NCBI RefSeq assembly: GCF_900230215.1
Contig: NZ_LT907982.1
Location: 248,001 to 312,000, forward strand
DNA from: Jatrophihabitans sp. GAS493
Lineage (GTDB): Bacteria > Actinomycetota > Actinomycetes > Mycobacteriales > Jatrophihabitantaceae
Direction: 5' to 3'
Length of the DNA stretch: 64,000 nt
Part shown: in pieces, positions 48,681 through 59,369 of the stretch
Position numbering within the stretch: position 1 is the stretch's first letter
Layout: every line of letters begins with the position of its first letter
Program-made: the position numbers and the translations under genes
The notes under the pieces: model-generated
Told to the model about the DNA's origin: nothing
The model's database searches: none
What the model saw: the letters and a program-made list of their open reading frames with translations, nothing else

Positions 48681-49382
48681 TCAGGACGCGATCGGACGCG
48701 CAGCCCGATGCAGGGCGACGATGCCGCCGGTGAGGTTGCGCCACTGCACCTCGCCCCAGCCGGCGGCCGCCACCTTCTGGGCCAGTGCCGTCTGGTCGGG
48801 CCAGCTGCGGATCGACTCGGCCAGGTACACGTAGGCGTCCGGATTGGAGGAGACACGGCGGGCGATCGCGGGGAGTGATCGCATCAGATAGTTCATGTAA
48901 ATATGACGAAACGGCGAGAAGACGGGGCGACTGAACTCGCAGATCACCAGCCGCCCACCCGGACGAACCACCCGCGCCAGCTCCCGCAGTGCCTGATCGA
49001 CGTCGGCGACATTGCGCAGTCCGAAGGAGATCGTGGCGGCGTCGAAGACTTCGTCGGCGAATGGGAGATGCAGCGCGTCACCGGCGATGAAGGGCACCGA
49101 ATCCCGGCGTGAGCGCCCGGCCATCAGCATCCCGATCGAGAAGTCGCAGGCGATCGCGGTGGCCCCGGAGCGGGCCAGCTCGACTGTCGAGACCCCGGTT
49201 CCGGCGGCGAGATCGAGGACCCGGTTCTCCGGTCGCAGATCCAGCGCCTGCCGGGTGCGGCGGCGCCAGTAGCGATCCAGGCCGCCCGACAGCACGGTGT
49301 TGGTGATGTCGTAGCGGCGGGCGACGCCGTCGAACATCGTCGCCACTTCATGGGGCTGCTTATCCAGGGTTGCGCGCGTCAT
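48681..49382 (-). CDS. menG: Demethylmenaquinone methyltransferase
   Basis: MenG methylates demethylmenaquinone with SAM, the last menaquinone step, shared by both pathways. The 233-residue enzyme has [12 protein letters not shown], motif [23 protein letters not shown] and [13 protein letters not shown], all typical of the UbiE/MenG family. Start ATG 49382. It lies 8 bp after the DMT permease gene. About 175 bp separate its stop from the peptide gene start; this gap should hold the promoter for the peptide operon but shows no clear consensus. Confidence 0.94.
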   Translation of the reverse strand: MTRATLDKQPHEVATMFDGVARRYDITNTVLSGGLDRYWRRRTRQALDLRPENRVLDLAAGTGVSTVELARSGATAIACDFSIGMLMAGRSRRDSVPFIAGDALHLPFADEVFDAATISFGLRNVADVDQALRELARVVRPGGRLVICEFSRPVFSPFRHIYMNYLMRSLPAIARRVSSNPDAYVYLAESIRSWPDQTALAQKVAAAGWGEVQWRNLTGGIVALHRAARPIAS

Positions 49383-49390
49383 CGTGCCAT

Positions 49391-50251
49391 CTATTCTGCC
49401 CGACGCCCCTGGGCCTGCCCCAGCCGGACGGTCCCGAAGACCACCAGCGCGAAGCAGAGCAGATAGGTCACGATGTGCACCACGCCCGTCGGGACGGCCT
49501 GGTGCAGCAGTAGCACCCCGAGCAGCACGGCCACCACCGGTGCGGTCGACTCATTGGCCGGGAAGCTCGCGGCCAGCGGCCCGACCTGGAACGCGATCTG
49601 TAGCACGATCATCGACAGCACGCCGACCAACATGACACCGAAGAGCGGCACCAGCCCGCGGGGCGAGAAGAGCTCGTCCCGCCCGCCGTCGTGGTAGACG
49701 CTGGTGGTGGCATTGAGCAGCACGCCCACCAGGCCGTAGCCAGCCCCGGAGACGCCCCCGTAGACACCCGCCCGCACCACAGCGCTGCGACCACGGGCCA
49801 CGAGGAAGGCGATCGCCCCCAGCGCCAGCGCAATCAGAATGGTGACCAGCGCCAGCCCGGTGGGCAGGGGTCGGCCGATTCCCGGGTCACCGACCAGGGC
49901 GGTGAAGACGCCGAGACCGATGAGGATGGCCAGGCAGGAACGGTAATCCGCTCGCGTCGGCCGCGGACCGCCGAGCAGCCACCCCACCGGCAGCGAGACG
50001 GGCACGGCGAGCACCAGCAGCGGCGAGATCAGCACCACCGGCCCGGTGGCCAGCGCGATGATCTGCAGCAGCAGCCCGCAGGTGTCACCCCCGACCGAGG
50101 CGAGCCAGCGCGGGTTTCGCAGCAGACCGACCAGGCGACGGGCGTCTATCTCACCGGCGCCGGTGTTGACGGCGGAGTGCTGGACGGCGTTGGAGGCACC
50201 GTAGGCCAGGGCAGCGCCGATCGCGCAGGGAACAGCTACGGCCAGCGACAC
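49391..50251 (-). CDS. DMT-superfamily (EamA-like) transporter
   Basis: The 286-residue protein has about nine or ten hydrophobic segments in two similar halves, with short charged loops. The N-terminal [19 protein letters not shown] segment is like the actinobacterial DMT proteins near menaquinone genes. The substrate is not known. The start is GTG 50251, 15 bp after mqnC; the run mqnC-DMT-menG is on one strand. Confidence 0.82.
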   Translation of the reverse strand: MSLAVAVPCAIGAALAYGASNAVQHSAVNTGAGEIDARRLVGLLRNPRWLASVGGDTCGLLLQIIALATGPVVLISPLLVLAVPVSLPVGWLLGGPRPTRADYRSCLAILIGLGVFTALVGDPGIGRPLPTGLALVTILIALALGAIAFLVARGRSAVVRAGVYGGVSGAGYGLVGVLLNATTSVYHDGGRDELFSPRGLVPLFGVMLVGVLSMIVLQIAFQVGPLAASFPANESTAPVVAVLLGVLLLHQAVPTGVVHIVTYLLCFALVVFGTVRLGQAQGRRAE

Positions 50252-50266
50252 CCGGCAACGTTATCG

Positions 50267-51448
50267 TTAGCTGGCGGCGCTGACCGGGAGCAGCGTGCGC
50301 TCGGCGGGATTGAGCGCGGTCGAGGCGAAGTGCGAGTGCACCCGGCTGTCCACCGGGTCATCGGCCGGGTCGGTGTGCACCACCAGGTGGCGGTACAGCG
50401 TGTCCCGCTGGGCCGGAATGCGCCCGGCGCTTCGGATCAGATCGATCAGCTCGTTGAGGTTCGAGCGGTGCCGGGCACCGGCCGAGGAGACGACGTTCTC
50501 CTCCAGCATCACCGAACCGAGGTCGTCGGCGCCGTAATGCAGCGTCAACTGCCCGATGTCCTTGCCGGTGGTCAGCCAGGAACCCTGCAGGTGATTGACA
50601 TTGTCGAAGAAGAGGCGGGCCACCGCGATCATCCGCAGATACTCCAGCGACGTGGCTTGGGTGCGTCCCTTGAGGTGGTTGTTCTCGGCCTGGTAGGTCC
50701 AGGGGATGAAGGAACGGAAGCCACCGGTGCGGTCCTGCACATCGCGGATCATCCGCAGGTGCTCGATGCGCTCGGCGTTCGTCTCGCCGGTGCCCATCAT
50801 GAAGGTCGCGGTGGACTCGACACCGAGACCGTGCGCGGTCTCCATAACCTCGAGCCACTTCTCGCCTGACTCCTTCAGCGGCGCGATGGCGGTGCGGGGA
50901 CGGGCGACCAGGATCTCGGCCCCGGCGCCGGCGAAGGAGGCCAACCCGGCGGCGTGCAGCCGGGTGATCACCTCATCGATCGGCAGGTTCGAGGTACGCG
51001 AGATGTGCATGACCTCGGACGCGCCCAGCGAGTGCAGGGTAAGCGTCGGGTATTCGCGGGCGATGGCCGAGAAGGTCTCCTCGTACCACTCCATACCCAG
51101 CTCCGGTGAGTGGCCGCCCTGCAGCATGATCTGGGTGGCGCCCAGGTCGACCGCCTCGCCGCAGCGGCGCAGGATCTCCTCCTGCGGGTGGGTCCACCCC
51201 TCGGCGTGCTTGGGTGCGCGGTAGAAGGCGCAGAACTTGCAGGCAGTCAGGCATACGTTCGTGTAGTTGATGTTGCGATCGATGATGTACGTCGCGATGT
51301 TGTCCGGGTAGCGCCGCCGGCGAACGGCGTCGGCCGCCTCACCGAGGGCGTGCAGCGGCGCATCGGTGTAGAGGTACAGGGCCTCCTCCGGGCTGATCCG
51401 CCCGCCGTCGGCACCACGCTGCAGGAGCTCAGATATCTCACGCGTCAT
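50267..51448 (-). CDS. mqnC: Cyclic dehypoxanthinyl futalosine synthase MqnC
   Basis: Radical-SAM enzyme that cyclises dehypoxanthinyl futalosine in the futalosine route to menaquinone. The 393-residue protein has the [4Fe-4S] motif CLTACKFC (Cys-x3-Cys-x2-Cys) preceded by RNINYTNV, then QGGHSPELG and FRSFIPWTYQ. The end of the fold has HYGADDLGSVMLEENVVSSAG, key residues ADDLGSVMLEEN. ATG 51448 is chosen; the frame upstream is antisense of the GNAT gene. Its radical-SAM neighbour mqnE is about 10 kb to the right. Confidence 0.96.
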   Translation of the reverse strand: MTREISELLQRGADGGRISPEEALYLYTDAPLHALGEAADAVRRRRYPDNIATYIIDRNINYTNVCLTACKFCAFYRAPKHAEGWTHPQEEILRRCGEAVDLGATQIMLQGGHSPELGMEWYEETFSAIAREYPTLTLHSLGASEVMHISRTSNLPIDEVITRLHAAGLASFAGAGAEILVARPRTAIAPLKESGEKWLEVMETAHGLGVESTATFMMGTGETNAERIEHLRMIRDVQDRTGGFRSFIPWTYQAENNHLKGRTQATSLEYLRMIAVARLFFDNVNHLQGSWLTTGKDIGQLTLHYGADDLGSVMLEENVVSSAGARHRSNLNELIDLIRSAGRIPAQRDTLYRHLVVHTDPADDPVDSRVHSHFASTALNPAERTLLPVSAAS

Positions 51449-51458
51449 GGGCGTCAGC

Positions 51459-52256
51459 TTACTTTGCCGCCCGCACCGAAACCGAGGGCGGACTCCAGAG
51501 GTAGGGCGTGGTCGTGGTGACCGCCTCGAAGCCCAACCGCAGCAGGATCGGCCGGCTGTCGTCGGAGGCATCGACCTGCAGGTATCGCAGCCCGTCGGCC
51601 TGGGCCAGCTGCGCCCGGCGGCCCACCAGGGCCCGGTAGATTCCACGCCCGCGCCAGGCGGCCAGCGTCGACCCACCCCAGAGCGCACCGAAGGCCGTCC
51701 CCGGGTTACGCACCAGCCAGGCGGCGCTGACCAGCTCGGCCGAGTCCGTCTCGGCGACCAGGACGGTGATGAGCTCGGGGTCGCTGCGGACCCGGCTGAT
51801 GAGGTCGTCGGCCAGCCAGCTCCAGTCGGCCGCCCAGACCTCGGACTCCATCGCGGCGATGCGGCGCAGGTCCTGGTCGGAGTCGACCTCGCGCAGGCGC
51901 ACGCCGCTCGGCAGGACGGGCTCGGTCGCGATCTGCGCGACCGAGCCGATCACCACGGTCTCGCGCGGTTCGGCGACGAACCCGGAGCGGGTCAGGCGCT
52001 GCGCCAGATCCGGTGGCCAGTCGTGGCCGTGGGTCTTCCACTCGAACTTCTCGCCCCGTTCGGCATAGAACGCGACCGTCCGCCCGATCAGCGCGTCCAG
52101 CTCGTCGGAGCTCAGCGACGACAGTGACCGGTAGCTGACGAAGCCGGCGTGCGGGGTCGTGCAACGAAGCAGCGGACCGTCCCAGCTGGCGCTCCAGCCG
52201 GCCGGGAGCCGGCGGGCCAGGGAGAGACGTACCTCGGCGTCGTAGGCGGCCAGCAT
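51459..52256 (-). CDS. GNAT-family N-acetyltransferase
   Basis: The 265-residue protein has a non-conserved N-terminal half (SSLSSDELDALIGRTVAFY). A C-terminal GNAT domain follows with the acetyl-CoA loop region AAWRGRGIYRALVGRR (Q/RxxGxG/A-like R-GRGIY) and the final LRLGFEAV. The N-terminal part may be a second, degenerate GNAT fold. Substrate unknown. It starts 22 bp after the surface-protein stop and ends 10 bp before the mqnC start. Confidence 0.85.
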   Translation of the reverse strand: MLAAYDAEVRLSLARRLPAGWSASWDGPLLRCTTPHAGFVSYRSLSSLSSDELDALIGRTVAFYAERGEKFEWKTHGHDWPPDLAQRLTRSGFVAEPRETVVIGSVAQIATEPVLPSGVRLREVDSDQDLRRIAAMESEVWAADWSWLADDLISRVRSDPELITVLVAETDSAELVSAAWLVRNPGTAFGALWGGSTLAAWRGRGIYRALVGRRAQLAQADGLRYLQVDASDDSRPILLRLGFEAVTTTTPYLWSPPSVSVRAAK

Positions 52257-52278
52257 TACTGCAGGCTAGCGGCCGAGG

Positions 52279-53580
52279 CTAGAGGCTGTGTCGGGGACGA
52301 CGAGCTTCGGCGCCACGGCGACGGCGCCCGGCTAGGGTCAGCGCGGTGCCACCGATGAGCAGCGCTGCGGCGACCAGCGAGAGCCTGCTGGTCGGACTAC
52401 CGGTGCTGGCCAGGGTGGTGTCGGTGGCGACGCCGTCGGTGTCGGTGATGGAGAGCGCGTCGACGTCCTGGGTCGGATCGGCCGAGGCGGAGTCCGTCGG
52501 GTCGGTTGAAGCCGGGTCAGTTGTCGTCGGGTCACTTGTCGTCGGGTCGGTTGAAGCCGGGTCGCTGGACGGGGCACCCGTGGTCGGGTCGGCCGAGGTC
52601 GGACCGCCCGTGGTCGGGTCGGCCGAGGTCGGGTCGCTCGAAGTGATCGGTGCTCCGCCGGCCGGGTCTGACGCCGGAGACGTGCTCGGTGCCGTCGTCG
52701 GCGCTGGGCTGGTGCTCCCTCCGGCCGTCGCCTTCAGCAGCACGGTGCCGATGCAGGAGTCGTCCTCGCCGTCACAGACGCCGTCGATCCCGTCGGCGAT
52801 CGTGTAGTAGCTCAGCTCGGACGCCTGCGCGGGCTGCAGCGCCTTCACCGTGATCTGCAGCGTCACGCTGCCGCCGGCCGGGATGGTGGCCGGGTACCAG
52901 ACGAAGTAGCTGGGATCCTCGAGATCGACATCGTGCGGCGCGCTGGAGTCGGTGACGAGGAAGCTGTCGGGGTCGCCCAGGAAGAACGCCATCACGGCAT
53001 TGGTGGCTGGATCCGGACCATCGTTGCGGAGCGTTGCGGTAAGCGTGGTCGTCGAGCCAACGGCCACCGTCGCCGAGCTCGGTGTCACGCTCTGGTGCAG
53101 CGTGGCGTTGCCGACTACCTCGTAGGGTGCGTTGACGGTGTTGTCGGCCGGCTTGGGGTCGCTGCCACCGACCGGCGCTACCACCGCGTGGATCGAACCG
53201 GTGGCGCCGATGGCGGCTGACGCGGCGACTTGCAGCCCGACATCGATGTCGGTGCTGCCGTGCAGCGTGCCAAGGGTGCAGGTATAGACGTTGGCCGCCT
53301 TCGTGCAGGTGGCGGCGTCGCCGTTGGTATCGACTTCGTAGATGGCTGCGCCGGCCTGGACAGTGAGCGTGAGCGTCGCACCGTAGCTGCTAGGGCCGTC
53401 CAGCTGCAAGGAAACGTCGGCGATCGCGCCGCCGCGCTGAACCAACGCCGAACTCGAGCCGCCACCGGCGGGAATGCTCAGCTTCAGGTCCGGTGTCGCC
53501 GCGTCGGCCGGGGCGGCCGCGGCCAGCCCGCCAGCGAGAGAAAGACCCACGAAAGACGCAGCGATGACCGACTTGATCAA
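52279..53580 (-). CDS. Secreted DUF11-type surface protein with LASTG sorting signal
   Basis: The 433-residue protein has a signal peptide (IKSVIAASFVGLSLAGGLA, cleavage at ADA-A) and two DUF11-like beta domains (about 35-275; LTVTLRNDGPD-type segment TATLRNDGPDP). A long Thr/Ser/Asp/Pro spacer follows, then the C-terminal motif LASTG, a membrane helix and an RRRRG tail. LAxTG is the motif used by class E sortases of actinobacteria, so I infer wall anchoring. The TTG start at 53580 has GGGGAG six bases upstream and gives a clean signal peptide; starts further up (ATG 53619) are less likely. No sortase gene is in the window. Confidence 0.82.
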   Translation of the reverse strand: MIKSVIAASFVGLSLAGGLAAAAPADAATPDLKLSIPAGGGSSSALVQRGGAIADVSLQLDGPSSYGATLTLTVQAGAAIYEVDTNGDAATCTKAANVYTCTLGTLHGSTDIDVGLQVAASAAIGATGSIHAVVAPVGGSDPKPADNTVNAPYEVVGNATLHQSVTPSSATVAVGSTTTLTATLRNDGPDPATNAVMAFFLGDPDSFLVTDSSAPHDVDLEDPSYFVWYPATIPAGGSVTLQITVKALQPAQASELSYYTIADGIDGVCDGEDDSCIGTVLLKATAGGSTSPAPTTAPSTSPASDPAGGAPITSSDPTSADPTTGGPTSADPTTGAPSSDPASTDPTTSDPTTTDPASTDPTDSASADPTQDVDALSITDTDGVATDTTLASTGSPTSRLSLVAAALLIGGTALTLAGRRRRGAEARRPRHSL

Positions 53581-53730
53581 GTTATGCTCCCCAGCATTCT
53601 GAAATGACTGGGCGAACATTAACACCGTTCTTACCGGACACCTACGAGATCAGCGTCACGGCGAGCCGTCTGTAGTCACACGCAGTCACACGGTCGCGAT
53701 CCGCGGAATTTACGCCGAATAAGCCGCAGT

Positions 53731-54741
53731 TCAGACGCTTACATGCAGTACGGAATTTAGGTCTTCCGCGGCCTGCGCCGCGGCGCTGTTCGCGACCGCG
53801 GAGACGCCGCCCAGACCGAAGTACGAGTGGTTCAACGTCGGGAATTCCCGGCTGATGACCTCGACACCGTCACGCCGGAGTGCGTCGGCGTAGAAGTTGC
53901 CTTCGGTTCGCAGGACGTCCAGCGTTGCCGTGTGAATGACGGCCGGGGCGACCCCGGAGAGGTCGGCACAGCGGATCGGCGAGACCCGCCAGTCAGCGGC
54001 CGAGGCCGCGTCGACGTAGTGCGTCGCGAAGTTGGCCATCCCCTGCAGGGTGAGGCCGGAGCCGCTGCGAACGGTGCGGCGTGACATGTACTGCTGGTTG
54101 ATCGCGGCGTCGCCGTAGCGACCGGCGGCGTCGGTCACCGGGTAGAGCAGCAACTGGGCGTCCAGGCGCTGACCGGCATCGCGGCGGGCGATCGCCACCG
54201 ATGCCGCCAGCTGTCCACCGGCACTGTCTCCGGCCACGATCAGCGGCGCACCTTCGCCGCCGAGCTCACCCTGGTGCGCGGCGGCCCATTCGGTCGCGGC
54301 GACCGCATCGTCGAAGGCCGCCGGGAAGGGGTTCTCCGGGGCCAGGCGGTAGCCGACCGAGACGACGACCGCGTCGACCTGCGCACAGATCCGGCGGGCG
54401 TGGCCGAGGTGGGTGTCGATGTCGCCGATGACCCAGCCGCCACCGTGGAAGTAGACGACCGTCGGCCGAACACCGGCGTGCTCCGGCGTGCTCACCGGGC
54501 GCAGCACCCGGATCGACAATGGGCCACCCGGTCCATCGATCTGCTGGTCGGTCTCCGAGGCCGGCAGCAGGGCCGCCCCCATCTCGCTCAGGGCCAGCGC
54601 GTTGTTGCGGCGGCTGCGCTCCCGTACCTCGGCCACCGTCGTCGGCTCGGCCTCGGACTCGGTGCGCAGCAGCCACCCGGCGATATCCGGGTCGACAACG
54701 AGGGCGGGGTCACGGGCTTCGGTCAAGGTAGGGCCTTTCAT
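53731..54741 (-). CDS. HSL-family alpha/beta-hydrolase (esterase/lipase)
   Basis: The 336-residue enzyme has the oxyanion-hole HGGGWV and the nucleophile motif GDSAGGQLA (about residue 168). The catalytic acid is in TATLDVLRTEG and the catalytic His is in LNHSYFG. Such enzymes hydrolyse short-chain esters. The acid sits in LDVLR where most relatives have DPLRD, still Asp. ATG 54741 is preceded by no strong ribosome-binding site. The 150 bp downstream to the surface-protein start contain the repeated element AGTCACAC but nothing else assignable. Confidence 0.9.
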   Translation of the reverse strand: MKGPTLTEARDPALVVDPDIAGWLLRTESEAEPTTVAEVRERSRRNNALALSEMGAALLPASETDQQIDGPGGPLSIRVLRPVSTPEHAGVRPTVVYFHGGGWVIGDIDTHLGHARRICAQVDAVVVSVGYRLAPENPFPAAFDDAVAATEWAAAHQGELGGEGAPLIVAGDSAGGQLAASVAIARRDAGQRLDAQLLLYPVTDAAGRYGDAAINQQYMSRRTVRSGSGLTLQGMANFATHYVDAASAADWRVSPIRCADLSGVAPAVIHTATLDVLRTEGNFYADALRRDGVEVISREFPTLNHSYFGLGGVSAVANSAAAQAAEDLNSVLHVSV

Positions 54742-54859
54742 AGTGCCGTCAGTGTGGTTACTGGAGCGGCCGTCGTCGTCGTGCAGTTGGGGCGTAACGG
54801 GATCTCCGTCGCACCTTCGGGGCTAGGCCATATTTGGCTATGCCCTATTTTCGGTCAAT

Positions 54860-56664
<1,805 letters not shown>

Positions 56665-56707
56665 GGTCGCGTCGCTGGGCCGGACGGGCGGAGCGGCAGA
56701 GGCGTCG

Positions 56708-57904
56708 CTACTCAGGGGGCACCGCCGACCGGGGTGGGTCAGGGTCCGGCCCCCGTCGCTGGGACTCCCCCGCCAGCTGCATGAGCTGGGTGCGCTCCTC
56801 GAGGGCCACGTACTCCCAGTAGCGGCGCCCCCGCCGGGCGGCCGAGAAGAATCGGCGCCGCAGGAAGGAGCTCACCGGCGATGCACCGGTACGCCACGGG
56901 TCGTCCACCCCGGGGACGAATCGCAGTGAGCCGGCCTCCAGATCGAAGTTGTACCAGCGCTGAATCTTCTGAAACGCCTGCTGCTGGGGGTTCGTCACCG
57001 CCAATTGGGTCGCGATGCCGGCGAAGAGGCCACCCGGTGTGTAGAGCTCGGGGTGGAAATTCTCGAACGTCAGCTCCTCCGGGCGCCGCCAGAACGGCCA
57101 CTCGTGCGGGTAACGCGGCCAGCACATGGTGCGGAAAGTGCGCGGCGCATGAAAGCGTTCGGGCGCCACCAGTCGACCGTGGTTCAGCGGCAGCGACCAC
57201 TCACAGAAGGCGGCCGAGGGGTCAAGGGCCAGCGCAGCATCGAAGGCCTGCAGGTACAGGCGGCGGTCGATCGCCTGCGGCATGTGCGAGGCGTAGAGCA
57301 GGTGCGGGGCGCCCAGGTAGTTCAGGGCCAGGTAGCTGGCGTGCTGCGCCTCGTCGAAGGTGCTGCTGTTTCGGCGCCAGAGGGCCAGGTCATGGCAGGC
57401 ATAGGAGTGCAGGCGGCCACCCTCGACGAAGGTCTCCGGGGGCACCGGCCGCAGCGGGCGATAGTCGTCGTCGGACTGGATGAAGACGTCGGCCAGCGGC
57501 CCGCGGCTGACGAAGGCGCGACGCAGATACGCATTGCGGGCCGAGTGGGCGGCCGGCAGCCGGTCGCGCTCGGCGTCGGAGAGGAGTTCGGTCTCATCGA
57601 CGATCGACACCGACGGCCCGCCGACTCCAGCCACCGCCCGGCGCAGCAGCGGAACGGACGTCGACGGGCTGAGGACCACCGCCTCCCGAACCCAGGGCAT
57701 GAAATGCCCCACATAGCTGAGGGTCTCGGCCAGGATCTCCGGCCGGTTGGAGAGGTAGGCGATCTGATCCGGCTGATCGGGGCGATCGGGGATGGCCGCT
57801 GGCTCCATGGCATCCGACCCTAGCCGATTGGCGGCACCCTTCGGCTTCGGCTCGTCTGGCTCGTTCGGCACAGCTGGCTCGTTCGGCACAGCTGGGGCAG
57901 CCAT
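56708..57904 (-). CDS. Stealth-like sugar-phosphate transferase or glycosyltransferase, tentative
   Basis: The 398-residue protein has a Pro/Glu-rich start, then IAYLSNRPEILAETLSYVGHFMPWVREAVVL-type features (key parts SNRPE and MPWVREAVVL) and DVFIQSDDDYRPL. These recall the RDND, PWIR and NDDM boxes of Stealth-type phosphotransferases, but the usual CR1 to CR4 order is not complete. I infer a surface-polysaccharide enzyme. The start ATG 57904 shares one base with the upstream stop (TGATG); the frame is open further upstream. Confidence 0.6.
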   Translation of the reverse strand: MAAPAVPNEPAVPNEPDEPKPKGAANRLGSDAMEPAAIPDRPDQPDQIAYLSNRPEILAETLSYVGHFMPWVREAVVLSPSTSVPLLRRAVAGVGGPSVSIVDETELLSDAERDRLPAAHSARNAYLRRAFVSRGPLADVFIQSDDDYRPLRPVPPETFVEGGRLHSYACHDLALWRRNSSTFDEAQHASYLALNYLGAPHLLYASHMPQAIDRRLYLQAFDAALALDPSAAFCEWSLPLNHGRLVAPERFHAPRTFRTMCWPRYPHEWPFWRRPEELTFENFHPELYTPGGLFAGIATQLAVTNPQQQAFQKIQRWYNFDLEAGSLRFVPGVDDPWRTGASPVSSFLRRRFFSAARRGRRYWEYVALEERTQLMQLAGESQRRGPDPDPPRSAVPPE

Positions 57905-59367
57905 CAGTCGCGCCGGCCGCGGAGCATCTTGCCGAGCCGGTTGAAGCCTCGGCGCAGCAGCAGCCCGACCCCGCCGGCCCGCACGTACTCGCGGGCCAGT
58001 GCCACCTCGCCCCGCCACCCGCCCGGACCCGGTGTCGGCGCCCGAACCGTGTCGAAGGGTCGGGCCAGATAGCCGCGGATCTGCCCGTCAAGCAGATCGG
58101 AGGCCCGCTTGGGGCAGCGACAGAACTCGACCAACGGCGCCAGTGCGGTCTCCCACACGTATCCGCGTCCGACCGATCGAGAGGCCTCAGCGCACACCGC
58201 TCGCCGGGCTGGGTCCGCGATCAGCTCGCTCAGCGCCGTGGCCAGCGCCTCGACGTCCCGGGGCGGCACCGCCGCGCCCAGCCCCCGAGCGGCGATCAGC
58301 TCAGCGAAGACGTCGCCCTCGGTCGAGACGATCGGCAGCCCCGCCCACAGGTAGTCGAGGATCCGGGTGCGGAAGGAGAACGCCGTCTCGACGTGGTCGA
58401 GATGGGTCGAGACCCCGATATCCGCCTCGAGCAGGAAACTGCCGCGCTCGTCGTAGGGGATCCACTCCTCGACGAAGAAGACGTACTTGCCAACGAGATC
58501 GAGACGCTCGGCCAGCGCCCGGGCCTCGGTTGCGGTCCGCAGCGACGGGTTGCCAGGGCTTGGATGCTTCACCCCCAGAAAGACCAGCCGCACCGTGTCG
58601 TGCTCGTGCCGGATGCGATCCACCGCTTCGATGAGCGTCTGCGGATCGAACCAGTTGTAGAGCCCACCGCCCCAGAGCAGCACGACGTCATCCGGGCCGA
58701 TGCCGTCGATCACACCACGCAGCGCCGGCCGCTGGCGCTGCGGTGGCTGCGGGCTGATGCCGAACGGAACCACCCCGACCAGCGAGGTGAGCGCCAGGTC
58801 GTCGTCGTAGGAGCGCGGGTTGATCCGTCCGAGCGAGGCCAGGGCGCCGAGCCAGAAGTCGCGTTGACGGGAACTCGCAGCCAGGAAGAAGTCCCCCCGG
58901 ACGAGCAACTGGTTGAGTTTGGCGGTCGCGTTGTGCACCATCGCGCCCCGTTCGGCCAGGGTGTGGCCGCGAGAACTCTCCAGATTCTCCAGGTGATACG
59001 GGTCGTAGAGGTCGGCCACCACGATGGCGTCGGAGGCGGCGATGGCACCGAAGGAGTCGAGGAGATTGCCCTGGGTGATCCAGATGTCGGTGCGGGTCGC
59101 CAGCTCGGAGATCCCACCGGCATCGACTCCCCGGACGGCGAATCGCCGGTCGGATTCGCGAGTGCAGCCGGCGACGGTCACCAGTTCGACATCGTGCTCG
59201 GCCGATAGCGCCCCGGCGATGTTCCAGGCCCGGATCGCCGGTCCAGCCATCCGCTGGCCGAGGACGTCGGCGGTGGCGACGACGACGCGCTGCCGGGCTC
59301 CTCCGCTTGGGCCGGGCTCGCTCCGCTGGGTCGAATCAGGCACAGGAAACCCTAGCCCACCGGTCAT
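57904..59367 (-). CDS. GT4-like glycosyltransferase, paralogue of the next gene
   Basis: The 487-residue protein has a two-domain GT-B fold. The N-domain has MAGPAIRAWNIAGALS and ADLYDPYHLENLE; the C-domain has LLWGGGLYNWFDPQTLIEAV, KHPSPG and the donor site FSFRTRILDYLWAGLPIVSTEGD (key residues DYLWAGLPIV). A tail of about 60 residues follows. It shares these blocks with the neighbouring gene, indicating tandem duplication. ATG 59367 is 2 bp after the upstream stop, so the two are co-translated. Confidence 0.88.
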   Translation of the reverse strand: MTGGLGFPVPDSTQRSEPGPSGGARQRVVVATADVLGQRMAGPAIRAWNIAGALSAEHDVELVTVAGCTRESDRRFAVRGVDAGGISELATRTDIWITQGNLLDSFGAIAASDAIVVADLYDPYHLENLESSRGHTLAERGAMVHNATAKLNQLLVRGDFFLAASSRQRDFWLGALASLGRINPRSYDDDLALTSLVGVVPFGISPQPPQRQRPALRGVIDGIGPDDVVLLWGGGLYNWFDPQTLIEAVDRIRHEHDTVRLVFLGVKHPSPGNPSLRTATEARALAERLDLVGKYVFFVEEWIPYDERGSFLLEADIGVSTHLDHVETAFSFRTRILDYLWAGLPIVSTEGDVFAELIAARGLGAAVPPRDVEALATALSELIADPARRAVCAEASRSVGRGYVWETALAPLVEFCRCPKRASDLLDGQIRGYLARPFDTVRAPTPGPGGWRGEVALAREYVRAGGVGLLLRRGFNRLGKMLRGRRD

Positions 59368-59369
59368 CG

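Noticed and set aside
48074-48834. Plus-strand open frames across the peptide repeats and menG
   Set aside because: They are antisense shadows of GC-rich codons; the minus-strand frame has a ribosome-binding site and fits the operon.
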